Below, piece by piece: positions 12,863-24,000 of a DNA stretch of 64,000 nt. The notes beneath the pieces are model-generated. The model worked only from the letters and a program-made list of their open reading frames with translations, was not told the DNA's origin and ran no database searches. The stretch is from contig CM049986.1 of NCBI GenBank assembly GCA_016630955.3, forward strand, positions 1,984,001 to 2,048,000, given 5' to 3'. How positions within the stretch are numbered: position 1 is the first letter of the stretch; every line of letters starts with the position of its first letter. The DNA comes from Didymella arachidicola. Taxonomy: Eukaryota; Ascomycota; Dothideomycetes; Pleosporales; Didymellaceae. The position numbers and the translations under genes were made by a program.

Positions 12863-15234
12863 TCAGATCATCCCTAACCTTTTCATGTGACCGATGTGTG
12901 CCTTGTGGTATTTCCTTCCGCCAACGCCGATGTAAGCATTCTTAGCACGGCGGATGATCTCACCTCGCTGCCTGTAGAACTCCGCTTCCACATGTGCAGC
13001 ACTTGCATCACCTTGCACCCTTGCCACAAGGTGACACACCCAAATCAGGCGTCTAGCGCTGACGAATCGATTCTCCAGCAAAGGGCGAGTAATTGACACA
13101 TGAGCGACGGACTTGGTAAAAAGAGGCCCGAGTGGGAGCGAGTTTGACTCGAGATATTGGTACAAAAAGTAGATCTGTCGCCAAGCTTCGCGTTGTGTAA
13201 GAGTCGTATCCGTGGAGTAGTGGTGAGCAAGTTGGTGCACCAGAGCGATGCGCTCTACCAAAGGCATGTCGACAGCGGTGTCGCGGCGATCGATAGGGAG
13301 GGCATGGTTGATTCTTGCATTTTCAAGAACGTTGCTGAATTGACGGACCTCCGTTGTCGTCCCTGGTAACGTGTGGCCGGCTTGCCTCAATATTTTGATC
13401 AGCCTCTTGCAAGCCTGTAGATTGCGGGTCTTCTCCTGTGCCTGTCCAGATGAGAGGCTCGCAGTCGGAACTTTAAACTCAGCAAGCTCATGCACGATGA
13501 CTGACGCGAGATCCGTCTGTGTTGGTAGTGACAGGCCCTTCTCTTCCATCATACGTAGGCATCGCAGAAATACAACGGGCCCTGCATGCCGAGCAACGAG
13601 CGGCAATGCCGCTTCAAGAAAAGCAGTGTATGCCTTTGGCTGTGTCTGCAACTGACATATAGCAACGGCTAGAACATTCTGGATTCGAGGCAAAGTTTCT
13701 GCAGAATATCGTACCTGCAGATCGATGCCTTGACGGAGAAGCATGGTCTCGACAAAGTATCTGGGAGCATCCGGCAGAGGCGGGCACTTCTTGTTATTAC
13801 GAGCGCCTAGACTCTCTGCGAGAGCACCAAGGGCCGCATCCAGCAGCTTATCATCAATCTGGTGAATCAGACCTAGCCATGTCTTCATGCTGTGATGACC
13901 GACGACCAGACGTTCCTCCAGTGTAGAGCCTGGGGCCCTTTGTGCAAGACGTAGTGTGGTAGCGGAGACTACGCTAAGCAAACGCTGGCGTGGCATGTAT
14001 GACATTAGACGTACCGCATCTGCAAAGCTAAGCGTTGACGCCTCATTGTTGCGAACTGCCCAGCGACGAAGAGCCGATACAATGGCTTCCTGGGCCAAAT
14101 TGGTCTCGTCGAAAAGCGCCAACAACAACTTGTTTTCCGTGCTCTCACTAAGATTCGCTGCAAGCCCGTGTAGTGTCTTCAGTTCCGTATGAGGTACTCG
14201 GTGGGCCATCCGTTCAATCAGGCGCAATAGGAGTTGGTCCTCAGCTTCCGTCGTTGACTTTTCGGCCTCTGTTGCCAATTGCGCCATGACTTTGAGGACA
14301 CGATGGACGAAGGGTTTCCTTCTTCTTCCCTGGTCGTTCTCCCACACTAGGTCGAGACTGTCCAGAAATGCCGTGCAGTCCCTTAAGCTGTGTAGTCCAT
14401 TCAGAACACGGAGAAATCGTCCATTTTCTTCGAGCAGCACTCGCAACACAGGCACAGGGCTACCCTGGACTGAGTCCAAGTGTCGAAGCACTGCAGCACA
14501 GTACTGCCATAAATAAGGCGTAGATGGCAGGTGCTGCTGGAAGAGCTGTTTGAAATATCCTTCTATTCGTTGGGTTGAATTGGCGCTTTGCGCGGCTGCA
14601 AAGCCAACCTTGAAGTTCTCCAAACTTTGCTCGAGTTCAGTGCGGAGAGGAAGAGCGTGCTCGGTCGCAAACTGGCCTGATGGCGGTCCATCAATATCAT
14701 TATGACTGCCATGTTGATCTACAGGTTGCTGGGCGACTGCTTGCGAGAGGTTGCAGTCGGCGGATGTGGGGTCAATGGTTGAGACTTGAGAATGCGCGGC
14801 TGCGGACGGCGCATCACACCAGGTAGGTGAGCCTGTGGTATATCAGCCAGTGTCCATTGTATTTACAGGACACTTTTGCGCCACATACATGAGCCCAACG
14901 TCGGCGTATTCCTGGGCAATGATGGCGGCTCATATCTCCACGAAGTCTGCGGGTCCGAGCGATGCCCAAATAGTGCTCCCAGGCTGAACGAGGTCGGGAA
15001 GCTGTCCTGCGGGTAGTATCCAGCCGAGGCTGTCATGCGACGCTTTGCAGCTCTCTTCCTGGCCTCCAATGGCCCAGGCACATTGCTGCCATGGCGCTTC
15101 TGTTGCGGACAGGTGCTGTGGAAAAACCGATGTACCGCCAACGACAGGACCTCGTCAGGGACCCAGATGTGCTGCGGCGCGGGAGCCTGGAGCGATTGTA
15201 CTGCTCGCCGGCAGGCAATTGGCGGACGTCGCAT
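12863..15234 (-). CDS. Large fungal protein of unknown function, probably mitochondrial
   Basis: I do not recognise the family. Exon 1 (15234-14889) joins exon 2 (14832-12863) across a 56-nt intron (14888-14833, donor GTATGT, acceptor CACAG); the split codon becomes Cys and the frame closes to 771 residues. The first true ATG is 15234; the codon just before it is TTG. The N-terminus is basic, without acids for about 25 residues, and contains RFFHSTCPQQKRHG, typical of a mitochondrial presequence with a processing site. After an acidic/Gln-rich linker (about 115-190) the remaining 580 residues are predicted mainly helical and Leu-rich, reminiscent of helical-repeat organellar RNA or translation factors, but without clear PPR consensus. 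It ends in a basic segment close to the stop (GHMKRLGMI). The gene is real by length and clean frame; function is only inferred. Confidence 0.82.
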
Positions 15235-17085
15235 CAAGCAGAGTGCTGGTCATGAGAGCGCTGCCATGCCAGCTGCAGAGCGCCAGTCGCGTGGAAGCTC
15301 TCCAGTCGCGCGCTAGTGTCTATATCACGTGTATATAATATGATTGGCTCAATAGGGAGCTGTTCATCGAGTATCCTCAGACGAACACCACTCAGGCACA
15401 TCGAATCACGCAAAGTAGCTTTGCTATTGTCAGGAACCTTGCCAATGCACTCTCGTGTATGATGAGCATCGCTGGTGTGCAGTCTCCAGCTGATGCTCCC
15501 AACACAGCAACGTTCTGTCTAGTGACACAGCTCAAAGTTAAGCATCTCAGTGACACCTGCCACGGTTCCCAGAACCGAGTGGAATCAGTGCATCATGCAC
15601 GCTGTACGAGCGGCAAGCTGGTGTCAACGGCTACAGTGATGCGGTGATACACGATTGCAGCAGGGCTGAGGAACTGCTTCAGGAGGTGTTCGACCCGTCT
15701 TCAGGAGCAGTTCGGACGAAGTCATCTTCACAAGCCGAGTATTTATGGCTGCCGACCCACAGGTCACTGGTCGATGTGGTTCACTTGCGCAATTTATCGA
15801 TTCTGCCGGCTCTGTGTGGAAGTCGTCGCGTTCATCGCAGGGGCTCGGTCTATCCCCACAGTGGCTCCTTGACGAGCCAAAGCAGCAGTCGTCTCCATCT
15901 GGAGAACATTCTCGACCGTGGACTATCCCTTGAAGGAGCGTTGATATACGCTGAAGACTCTGGCCGCGGGCAACGTCAGCAACAGCGGCCACCAAGAACA
16001 AGCGCTCGCACTGGGCAGAGGGCCGCGCGGTTGGCCGAACGCTCACCATCCCGGGCTTGGAAGTGGATGTGGCTTGAGGTTGAAACGAATTGGCAAAACG
16101 GCGGTACACTGGCTTTCACCAATGCAGGGGAAGCAACCAATAGGCGCGAGCGGGCTCCTGATTGAGCCAGGGATCGTAGCAATGTGGATCGCTTGCGTCG
16201 CCCTCTCATGCGCACAACACCGAGAACACCGGGCAGCCGTCAACAAAGGTGCTCTTTGTATGTACAATGAGGAGACGCAGGAGCGGGTCACCGAAGCGAT
16301 CAAAGAGGGCACCGCGGCAGGCTGCACTGTTGTACCTAGTATTGGCCAGGCACAATGCAATTAACGCGCCCTGGCCAGAGGCCCAACAAAGATTGGCCGG
16401 ACACAGGAATCCGTCGCGTTGGCAGGCTATCACTTACGCTAGGCCGCGTCGGGCATGCTCTCCCCTTCACGGCCCACTTCATCGCGCGCCCATACCTCCT
16501 CGCTCCTCACACCCACCCAAGTCAGTCCCTGTGTTCGCTGCTCGCCATCACACTCGTTTCTGCTTCGTTGCTTGTCCATCAAAGCTACCTCTACTAACAC
16601 CCAGCGAGCAGCTCCATTCCTTCCTTTTGCAGCTCCTCGAAATCAAGGGGTAAATCCGAAACTTCATTCCGGGCCTCATTATCCGCGGCCCCAACGCGCT
16701 GCGTTTCGAATCTAACAGTCGAGGGCATCGTTGAGCGAGTCCATCGCATCGTAGTTGTCAACTGGGCCTATCTTCCTTGCAACTCCACGACGTTGGACCG
16801 AAGACACAAACAACCCACTCTACCCCATACTCGCTACCAGCACCTGATCGTTCACCCGCACCCAGCCGCCTACTCGCCCATTCACTGCCACCATTCGGAC
16901 GGCGCCGCTGCTGAGTGAAGCCCATCGAACGGCCTCACCCTCCTGCGACCTGCCCCAGACCGACCTCGCTGCCTGCGACCTCGCGGCCCGTCGTTGACCC
17001 AGACCGCAGTCTATACGAGTCGCTCGTATAGTGCAACGTACGGCAGAATCCTCACATCACCGACACCCTGTCGACACATCCCACA
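15235..17085. other. Intergenic, divergent promoters and long WSC leader
   Basis: About 1.85 kb between two divergent genes. From about 16470 to 17085 the plus strand is strongly pyrimidine-rich and poor in ATG, as expected for the promoter and leader of the WSC gene. The rest holds only short overlapping frames without recognisable motifs. Confidence 0.5.
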
Positions 17086-18040
17086 ATGGTCTCCTTCAAG
17101 TTCACATCCGCCCTCGTCGCGGCCGCGATGATGATGATGGCCTCCGCCCAGGAGTCTGATGACTTCTGGAGCACCGTCACAACACCCTCGGCCATTGCGT
17201 CACCGACCACCACCCTCCCTGCCAGCGCCATGTCGACGATCGGCTGCTTCGAGACCGGCACACCACTATCCAACTACGGCTTCTACGAGTTCCAGAGTCC
17301 CGGTAACTGCCAGCTCGTATGCATTGAGAATGGAAAGAACGTTCTTGGTCTCGCAAACGGTGTCGACTGCTGGTGTGGAGACAAGATTCCAGCACAAGAC
17401 TGGCAGGTCCCGAACAGTACATGCGGCACAACTTGCGGAGGAACAGATAAGGAACTTTGTATGTCGATAGCTGGACGCGGCTCTGAGGGACCTCTGCTAA
17501 CTCTTGATAGGCGGTGGAGCTAACCACCTCTGGGTCATGCTCACTGGAAACACACGCAACCAAGTCCCCTACTACGAGATTCCTGCCGAATCCTCATCGT
17601 CGTCAAAGAAGTCGTCCGCAGCAGCGAGTTCAACAGCCGCCACTTCTGCCACCCCCACCCCGTCAAAGACTGCTGCCAGTGAGCCTGATAGCAAGCCCAA
17701 CACAGCTGGCATCGCTGCAGGCGTCGTAGTCGGCGTCGTTGGAATGGCTGCTATTATTGGAGGAGTGTGGTTCTTCCTGCGACGCAGACGCCAGAAGCAG
17801 GCTGAGGAGGACTACCGCCGCAACGCAGCCGGCGTGAACGACTTCATTAACGGTGGCAAGACAACCGCCTCTTCCGTGAACGACTCGCGCATCGACCCCA
17901 GCTTCATGGACCGAAGGCAAAGCAACGGCAGCATTGCGGATAACGAGGACTACTCGAGGAGGATATTGAAGGTACGTCATGATGTCGATGGCGCAAAAAA
18001 AGGGTCCGTACTAACGCACGCTTAGGTCACCAACGTATGA
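17086..18040 (+). CDS. WSC-domain transmembrane cell-wall stress sensor-like protein
   Basis: Surface protein of the WSC sensor type, which reports wall stress through Rho1 and the cell-wall-integrity kinase pathway. Three exons, 17086-17458, 17511-17971 and 18026-18040, with introns of 52 and 54 nt, close to 282 residues. A signal peptide ends near residue 21. A WSC domain (about 50-135) has the eight expected Cys; its last Cys codon is completed by the first intron junction. A Ser/Thr/Ala-rich stalk follows, then a hydrophobic helix (about 205-230, AGIAAGVVVGVVG) with a basic RRRRQK stop-transfer and a cytoplasmic tail. The last exon adds only five codons (VTNV then stop), giving a tail end RILKVTNV. 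Orthology to a particular Wsc protein is not established; it could also be a plain carbohydrate-binding surface protein. Confidence 0.9.
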
Positions 18041-19334
18041 GCGCAATGACGATGGCATCTGGCAACTTCGTCCCATCAACATACCGCCAGCACGTTCTCC
18101 TTTCACGACTGAATTGGAGTTTACTTTGATGACTATTCAATACCCCGATACTACCTCGCTAATCCTCACTACCTTCTCTTATGTCTCGCATTTGCAGTGC
18201 GCGACCACGCTTGACGACGAGAGTAAGAAAACAATCCTGCGTTTGTGCCCGCGTGATGGGCGTTGACTGTTTCCTTGATCAACGGAATACCCAACGTTGT
18301 CTAGGGCTTTTCCTCTGTTATATATCTCCGAGCTTTTCAAACCACATCTGGCGTCTTGGGTGTTAGATTGTTGACAATCAAATGGGCGATACAGTATTTT
18401 AGCGGCATCACGATTCGTATTTTCCTTTTACATCTCGGATAGTAGTTTTGTCCACGCCACTCTCTCACGTGCCCTGCCTGCACCTTGTCAGTCCGAAGAT
18501 TCTCTCCCAACTTATCTACTCCATCTTAGTCTCTTGTCACGTTGCTCCTACCTCCTTCGCTTACTTCCACCTAGCACCTCAAAAGTCATGTTTCCGTAGC
18601 GTTGTAGCGTCAATGAAGTGTCCATCGACCACGGATTTCACAATCTCAAAATCCATCTTCCAATTGGCAGGCTGCATCCCGGCTTCCGTGACATCAAAGC
18701 TTACCAATTCTTCATTCCGGAACAAATCCTTTCATCCCCGCTGCTGCGCCTCCTCGCCAGCCCAGTCATGCAAATCCTCATTTCGGAGCCACCGAGTCCG
18801 CCCGCACCAGCCACACCACGGCGCTGCAAGCGGCCCTCGACGATCTTCGCCACGAAACACCGGCCCCGTTTCTACAACCTCCTTCCAAAAGCCAATATTC
18901 AGGCTAATTCACACACTCGGCTTGTGAGGTCAGCGCCTCGGTAACAACTCTGGAATCCTGCGAGAACAGGAAAGAGAGCTGTCGGTGTGTGTGGTGTCTG
19001 CCACGAGGCGTTTGACATATGTCGTGGATGCTGGCGATCGTACACAGTGCCTCCATGTCTGTGCTGATCGCTATGACAGCCACGTGGATCGTAGTGTGAG
19101 AGGTCGGTCGGGTTCGGCTTGGGCAGGAGCGCTCAGGACGAGGAGTGCGGGGCCGGCATGCTCGCGTGCGTGCATTTGGTGAGGGTGCTGTGGGTTGGAC
19201 TCGGATATGCTCAAGAGCGCGCTTGGGCGAGTGGTGAGTTGCAGGATGCTTAGATTATTCAGATATGCATTCTTGCAGGACTGCTCTGCATAAGCAGCCG
19301 TCCAGCCGCAGTCCCAGCTCTCCCTGGACATGTG
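18041..19334. other. Intergenic, between convergent WSC and RPAP1 genes
   Basis: About 1.3 kb between the WSC stop codon and the RPAP1 stop codon. Short overlapping frames only; a T/C-rich stretch at about 18420-18600 is probably WSC trailer. No gene called. Confidence 0.5.
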
Positions 19335-20939
19335 CTACACAGCATGCCTCTTGCGACCACCGCCTCTCCTCCAGTTCCACAGCGCCTCCTGCGCAAAAGT
19401 CTTCGCCGTCAGATGCCCTCTCTCCTTATTCGCCTCCTCCGTCATCGTCTCGATCACCCTCCCGTCCTCAATACACTTCCACAGCCCAGCAGCCATGTAA
19501 TGCCCCACATCATCATCATCCTCGACCTCGCTATCCACTTCCTCCGGGTTCGTGGCCAATCGCACAGGGCCATCGGTCTCCTGCTTCGGCTTCTCTTGCC
19601 CGAATTCGCCCTGACCAAGTCTGTAGAGTATCCGACCCAGCGTCTGGTAAGCCATACAACGTTGCGCTGGCACAGCGCTCCTTGCAGTCACTGCGAGCTC
19701 GGGGATGGTGTAGCCGGCGGCTTCAGGGGCGTCGGCGTGGTGGTGCAGACCTTTGTTTGTGGGTATTTCACGCGCAATGCTGGGTGCCAGTAGTGTGCCT
19801 TTGAAGTCGAAGCGAAGTTCTGTTGCGTTGAGAGCGGTTTGCGAGGGGTGGTACGGCGAGGATTTGTCTGTAGGATCGACGGGTTTCATCCACTCGACAG
19901 TTGAGGGATTGTAGGGGAGCGAGGGGAAGTATTTCGCGTGCATGGTCTCAAGGAAGTTGGGATCGTTTGGGTCGAGGTCAGGTGGTTGCGGTATGGGTGG
20001 GAAGTGCAACGAGCCGGTGGCTTCTTCGGTGTGTGTATGTGAGGGTGCTGTAATGTTCTCTGTTGTTTGTGGTGTTGTGACCTCCTCCTCGTCTTCTTCT
20101 GCGGCGAAAGAGACCTTTTTCGAGCCCGCCGCCTTTACAGGCTCTGTTCTGGACTCCTGCACTGGCATCACAGGCTCTTGGGTCTCCCCCATGTCCTCCG
20201 GCCACTGCTGCTGCTCGTTGCTTCCGTCGTCTATGTTCGACTCGAACAGCCGCCGTGTGAGCTTGATTTCGGGCTCGGTCTGTGGTATCTCTGTGGCTTT
20301 CTTTGATTCCTCAGTTGTCTCGTACTGCTGCTGGCTGCCCCCAGCTTCCACATTATGTCGATTCAGAAGCCTCTGAATTAAAGCAGGGTCGAGGTTTGCC
20401 ATGAGCTCTCTTCTCTCCTCCTCAATCTCCTCTTCAGACATCATGTCTAGCCTACGCTGATTCTCCTCGTCTATTGCCCTCCTCTCGTCGTCGGGTTCGA
20501 ACTTTGCACGCGGTGGCGGCGCACTGTGCAGTGCAGAGGCATCTTGTGCTTTTGGTGGCGGCGCAGCTTGTTGTTCGTTCGCTACGCGTCGTTGCTTGAA
20601 GGCTGAGACTCGTGGGGAACGTTTCTTGTGCGCTGGAAAGCCGGTTGTGTTTGGTTTGAAGGAAGGCGCGACTGGCGGGGCGGCTGTAGCTGGGTCGCGC
20701 TCGAGAATGTCGCCAACAAAATCGAAGGCGGGGATCACGGGGAGTTCGGGCTCAGGTTCGTGGTTCTGGTCTGTCTTCTCGACCCCACCAGTCTCGAAGT
20801 TCAAGAAAACGCGTTCGCCTTTGTTGAAATCCATGTTCGAAGCTGAGTGTTTTGAGAAAGGTATGACGTGAATCTTAAGAAAGTCGAGCTTTGGGATCTG
20901 CAGGGCAGCACTAGCGCCGGCAAGAGCTTCCGTGTTCAT
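19335..20939 (-). CDS. RBA50: RNA polymerase II-associated protein 1 (RPAP1/Rba50)
   Basis: RPAP1/Rba50 helps assemble and import RNA polymerase II by linking Rpb3 and other subunits. The single-exon frame is 534 residues from 20939. The N-terminal RPAP1 motif FVGDILERD (about 73-81) is typical of the family. An acidic, charged middle includes LDPALIQRLL. The conserved C-terminal RPAP1 box lies at about 395-470, with ELRFDFKGTLL, IPTNKGLHHH and RCMAYQTLGRILYRLGQGEFG. An internal ATG at 20834 has a better start context (A at -3, G at +4) and would remove 35 residues; MDFNKGERVFLNFE then becomes the N-terminus, which I think equally or more likely. It is short compared with animal RPAP1 (over 1,300) but normal for fungi. 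Confidence 0.9.
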   Translation of the reverse strand: MNTEALAGASAALQIPKLDFLKIHVIPFSKHSASNMDFNKGERVFLNFETGGVEKTDQNHEPEPELPVIPAFDFVGDILERDPATAAPPVAPSFKPNTTGFPAHKKRSPRVSAFKQRRVANEQQAAPPPKAQDASALHSAPPPRAKFEPDDERRAIDEENQRRLDMMSEEEIEEERRELMANLDPALIQRLLNRHNVEAGGSQQQYETTEESKKATEIPQTEPEIKLTRRLFESNIDDGSNEQQQWPEDMGETQEPVMPVQESRTEPVKAAGSKKVSFAAEEDEEEVTTPQTTENITAPSHTHTEEATGSLHFPPIPQPPDLDPNDPNFLETMHAKYFPSLPYNPSTVEWMKPVDPTDKSSPYHPSQTALNATELRFDFKGTLLAPSIAREIPTNKGLHHHADAPEAAGYTIPELAVTARSAVPAQRCMAYQTLGRILYRLGQGEFGQEKPKQETDGPVRLATNPEEVDSEVEDDDDVGHYMAAGLWKCIEDGRVIETMTEEANKERGHLTAKTFAQEALWNWRRGGGRKRHAV

Positions 20940-21325
20940 CTGGAGGGGTGCCTCGAACGTTCGAGAGCAAATGAATAGTAGATACTCGTTTACAAACTTG
21001 AGAGAATGGATGATGGATGCTCAGACCTAAGTAGCATGCGCTCACGATATCCATGTCAGCTCAGCAAGACTCGCGTCTGTTTAAATGCTGGACAGTCTGT
21101 AGGTTTGCGGTTGGCAAACATTTGCAACCTCAGAGCTTCGGCACATGTGAGCTGTCGGTATCTTGAGCTGGTGAAGTAGACAGCCTTGCACATCGAGTGG
21201 TAATCAAGCTCTGTTATTCCATACCCTTGTTCGTCTCATCTAATGCATACCCGTAACGCCGTATCAATCTATGCACTCACATCTCTTTTTGGATGTAACG
21301 ATGCGGTCATTCCAAGTCGTCCCGC
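20940..21325. other. Intergenic, promoter of RPAP1 gene
   Basis: About 390 bp between the RPAP1 start and the stop of a small minus-strand gene. It should hold the RPAP1 promoter. Nothing else is seen. Confidence 0.45.
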
Positions 21326-21928
21326 CTATGCCTCTAGGACAGAAACGTCCACCTCGCCCTTCTTTGCCTCCTTACTCAGCGTCTTCTCCAACTGCTTGTG
21401 CTCTATCTCCTCCACCGGGCTCTTGACAAGATGCTTCGCGACCTGAGCGATCTTGCCCATGGAGCTCTGGCGATCCATCGTCGGCGGTTTTGATGATGCT
21501 GAGGGATTCTTGGCGTCTACGGCCCCGATGGCTTTGACGGTGGTGTCGTCTGTGTTGGACGAGGGGTGCAGCACGTCTGAGACCTGTGGGTGCGAGGACG
21601 GCTCTGTGGGGCTGTGTTAGTCGGTCTGGAGAACACATGTTCTGTCCCAAATGTGGCAGTATGAAGGTGATGTGCGACAGGGAATTGCACATCCGTGCAG
21701 TGTGGTGTGATTTGCTCTTCCCGCGCACCACCTTAGTGTAGGATTGATGCAATAATGTGTAAAGCCAGGCTAATATAGCTCCGGCTATGATGTACACTAT
21801 ATCACCGATTCTATGGCGTAGTCTGCCTCAAACAGGCAGCCATGCAGAACCGCCAGTGCGCTAATCGGCGAACCCAGTAATCTGAAGAGCGACGAACCTC
21901 TGAACTGGGATGAGCTATCTGAAGCCAT
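21326..21928 (-). CDS. Small hydrophilic protein of unknown function (tentative two-exon model)
   Basis: The 3' exon (21603-21326) reads as a hydrophilic protein ending in charged helical sequence (SPVEEIEHKQLEKTLSKEAKKGEV) without an ATG of its own at the upstream end. A consistent model starts at ATG 21928 (MASDSSSQFR), leaves at a GTTCGT donor (21897) and returns at the CCCCACAG acceptor (21604), joining codons to a Glu and closing at 102 residues. The 294-nt intron is unusually long for this window and the donor is non-standard, so the first exon is uncertain. I recognise no family. No signal peptide or membrane segment is seen. Confidence 0.4.
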
Positions 21929-22926
21929 TGTTTGATTTGCTGTCACCGCTGTGCTAGATCCGGGCCGGTGGGTTGCTGTTGCAAATCGTGCAGTACTGTA
22001 TTTGGAAGTTGGTGTAATGATGTCGTGTTAAAAAGCCCCGCATGCCGTCTTGTTGTATACAGCAGCTTGTGTCACTGCCAACTACGTCAGCGGCGGAAAT
22101 GGGGCTGTGTGTGCTTGTCGATTGCGGAGTGGGGAAAAATGTGACGGTGATCGAGCTTGAACTTCGAACACCGAACATGATGCTGGGCCTTGCAAGTCCC
22201 GACCCAGACGTAAATGGTTTTCGGCTATGAGGACAGCAAAGAGACTGGCCTCGTGTCCATAGTACGTGGGCAAGTTGCAACCATCTCTAGATTGTTTGCA
22301 ACATGGCAACATACTCCAAAAACTATACATTGCGGATTTTGTGCCGACCATCCTCGCACCGAAGACACGGAAGCTTTGTTCAGTCCCTTGGTCATGGCCA
22401 TCGTACAGGACAGCCGGTTCTTAGCCATAGCAGCGTCCCAGCCCAACGTGTGAGGAGAGGTCGAGGCGACCGCTAGACCACCCGGAAGAGAAGCAAGGGA
22501 TTTGTATACCGCCACTCGGCCATGCTCGGTCTGAGACTGTCGTGATGAGCAGCAAACATTGTAGCAAAAAGCAAAAGTTTTTGTACGGTGACCAGAGGAT
22601 GATAACAGCATCTACAAGGTCTCGAACAGAAATTGCATGGGGAGCATAGCCATGATGGGAAGGTCATACGACACGCGTGAACGAGCATAACGTTACTATC
22701 TTTTTGCTCAAGGCACGGGGAGAGTTCACAGTCTGGAAAATATATTACATCTATCCAAGCGTCTGAGCAAACACCGCAAATCGTCCGCTTAAGAAAAAGA
22801 CCCGGAGGATTACCCAGAAGAACACACAGAATAACGTTATTCAAAGCAATGCATTCGAAGATACTAACGTACAATCTAACACTGATCTAGCTTTCCAAAA
22901 CACAACGGCGCAATTACTCAAGAATA
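21929..22926. other. Intergenic, no feature recognised
   Basis: About 1 kb between two minus-strand genes. Only short overlapping frames on both strands, no motif or repeat noticed. The first part should be the promoter of the small gene ending at 21326. Confidence 0.45.
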
Positions 22927-23631
22927 CTACCTGTCGGGATCTGAATCAGTACTTACCGGACTCAATTCAGTCCCAAAAACGTCGACATCCTCCTTGTTCT
23001 TACCCTTCTTCTCCAGCTGCTTAACAAGGCTCTTCACAGCCGTCTTGTTCATGTTCGCCTTTTCCTCGTCTCTGCTCTTGAGCTTAGCACAAGTCTGCGC
23101 GAACTCCATGAACGGCTCGAGGATGTCGAGGTAGGGCTTGATAGCCGAGTCGACCGCGGCGGTGACATGCTCGGTGATCTGGTTGTAGTCGAGTGGAGTA
23201 GGTGCTACGGGTACGGGTGTATTGGCGAGGTTTTCGATGTACTGAGCGACATTGCTAGTGACACCATCGATGATGCGGTCGTAGTCGATCTCAACAGGTG
23301 CAGGTGTGGCAGCAGACTTTTTTGTCTTGTTCTTCTTGGCCACGGGCTGCTCGGGCAGATCCTCAATCTCTGTTTCGTCTTCGAGCTCCGGTTCTGGTGA
23401 CTTGGGCTTGGGCTTGGGCTTGGGCTTGGAAGGTGTGGTCTTTGGAGTGGAGCTCTTACTCATGCCGTTGTTGGCCTTGGTACCAGCTGCCTCCTTCTTC
23501 TTCGCAGCAGCAGTATCGGCGGCTTCGTCTTCTGCCTTTTTCAGGGCTGCTGCGTTTTCGACCTCCTTCTTCTGCGCGAGTGCCTCAGCGCGGGAGGGAC
23601 GGCGCCCGGAAGAGGAGCTGTTGGAACTCAT
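22927..23631 (-). CDS. Lysine/alanine-rich, low-complexity protein of unknown function
   Basis: Single-exon frame of 234 residues; the first true ATG is 23631 because the upstream in-frame start is TTG. It begins MSSNSSSSGRRPSR, then has an Ala/Lys/Glu helical stretch (about 15-55, likely coiled coil), a Lys-Pro hexanucleotide repeat (about 70-80), an acidic patch and a basic KKNKTKK cluster (about 102-108). The C-terminal half contains two similar segments, DYDRIIDGVTSNV and DYNQITEHVTAAV, about 40 residues apart, suggesting an internal duplication. It ends with charged EKKGKNKEDVD and an acidic tail. I recognise no family. The basic clusters would suit a nuclear protein, but that is inference. 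Confidence 0.65.
   Translation of the reverse strand: MSSNSSSSGRRPSRAEALAQKKEVENAAALKKAEDEAADTAAAKKKEAAGTKANNGMSKSSTPKTTPSKPKPKPKPKSPEPELEDETEIEDLPEQPVAKKNKTKKSAATPAPVEIDYDRIIDGVTSNVAQYIENLANTPVPVAPTPLDYNQITEHVTAAVDSAIKPYLDILEPFMEFAQTCAKLKSRDEEKANMNKTAVKSLVKQLEKKGKNKEDVDVFGTELSPVSTDSDPDR
23403..23428. repeat. Hexanucleotide repeat encoding Lys-Pro
   Basis: Four consecutive copies of a 6-bp unit (ttgggc on the plus strand) inside the Lys/Ala-rich gene. It encodes KPKPKPKP on the minus strand. Copy-number change would keep frame, so the run may vary among strains. Confidence 0.8.
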
Positions 23632-24000
23632 TGTGTCGAATAATCCAAACAAATATGAGGTTATGGCGTTTGTGGGTAACTATGTCTGCGCTGCTGGAGA
23701 TACATTTGTGCCGTCGACAGGTGCTCTTAAGTATGCCAGGCCGCACGCTTGCGGTCAAAGGGGATCATGCATCGTAGTCAAACAATAAACAAAGGGACTA
23801 AGACACCACGGCTGCTGCAACATCCTGTAGGCTCTCGGCAAGGATGGGACTGTGCTGAACAAAGACCAAATGCTCTCACGGACCAGCGAGCATGATGTAC
23901 AAACAAGTGCAACAATGGGAACTGACGCCCTAGCAGCGAAGGATCTTTCATGCATCTGGTACTGGCTTGCTAAGCTTCAGACGAGGTTTCTAAGCGGCTT
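23632..24000. other. Intergenic, promoter of Lys/Ala-rich gene and COG3 3' end
   Basis: About 370 bp between two minus-strand genes. Nothing gene-like is present. Confidence 0.45.
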
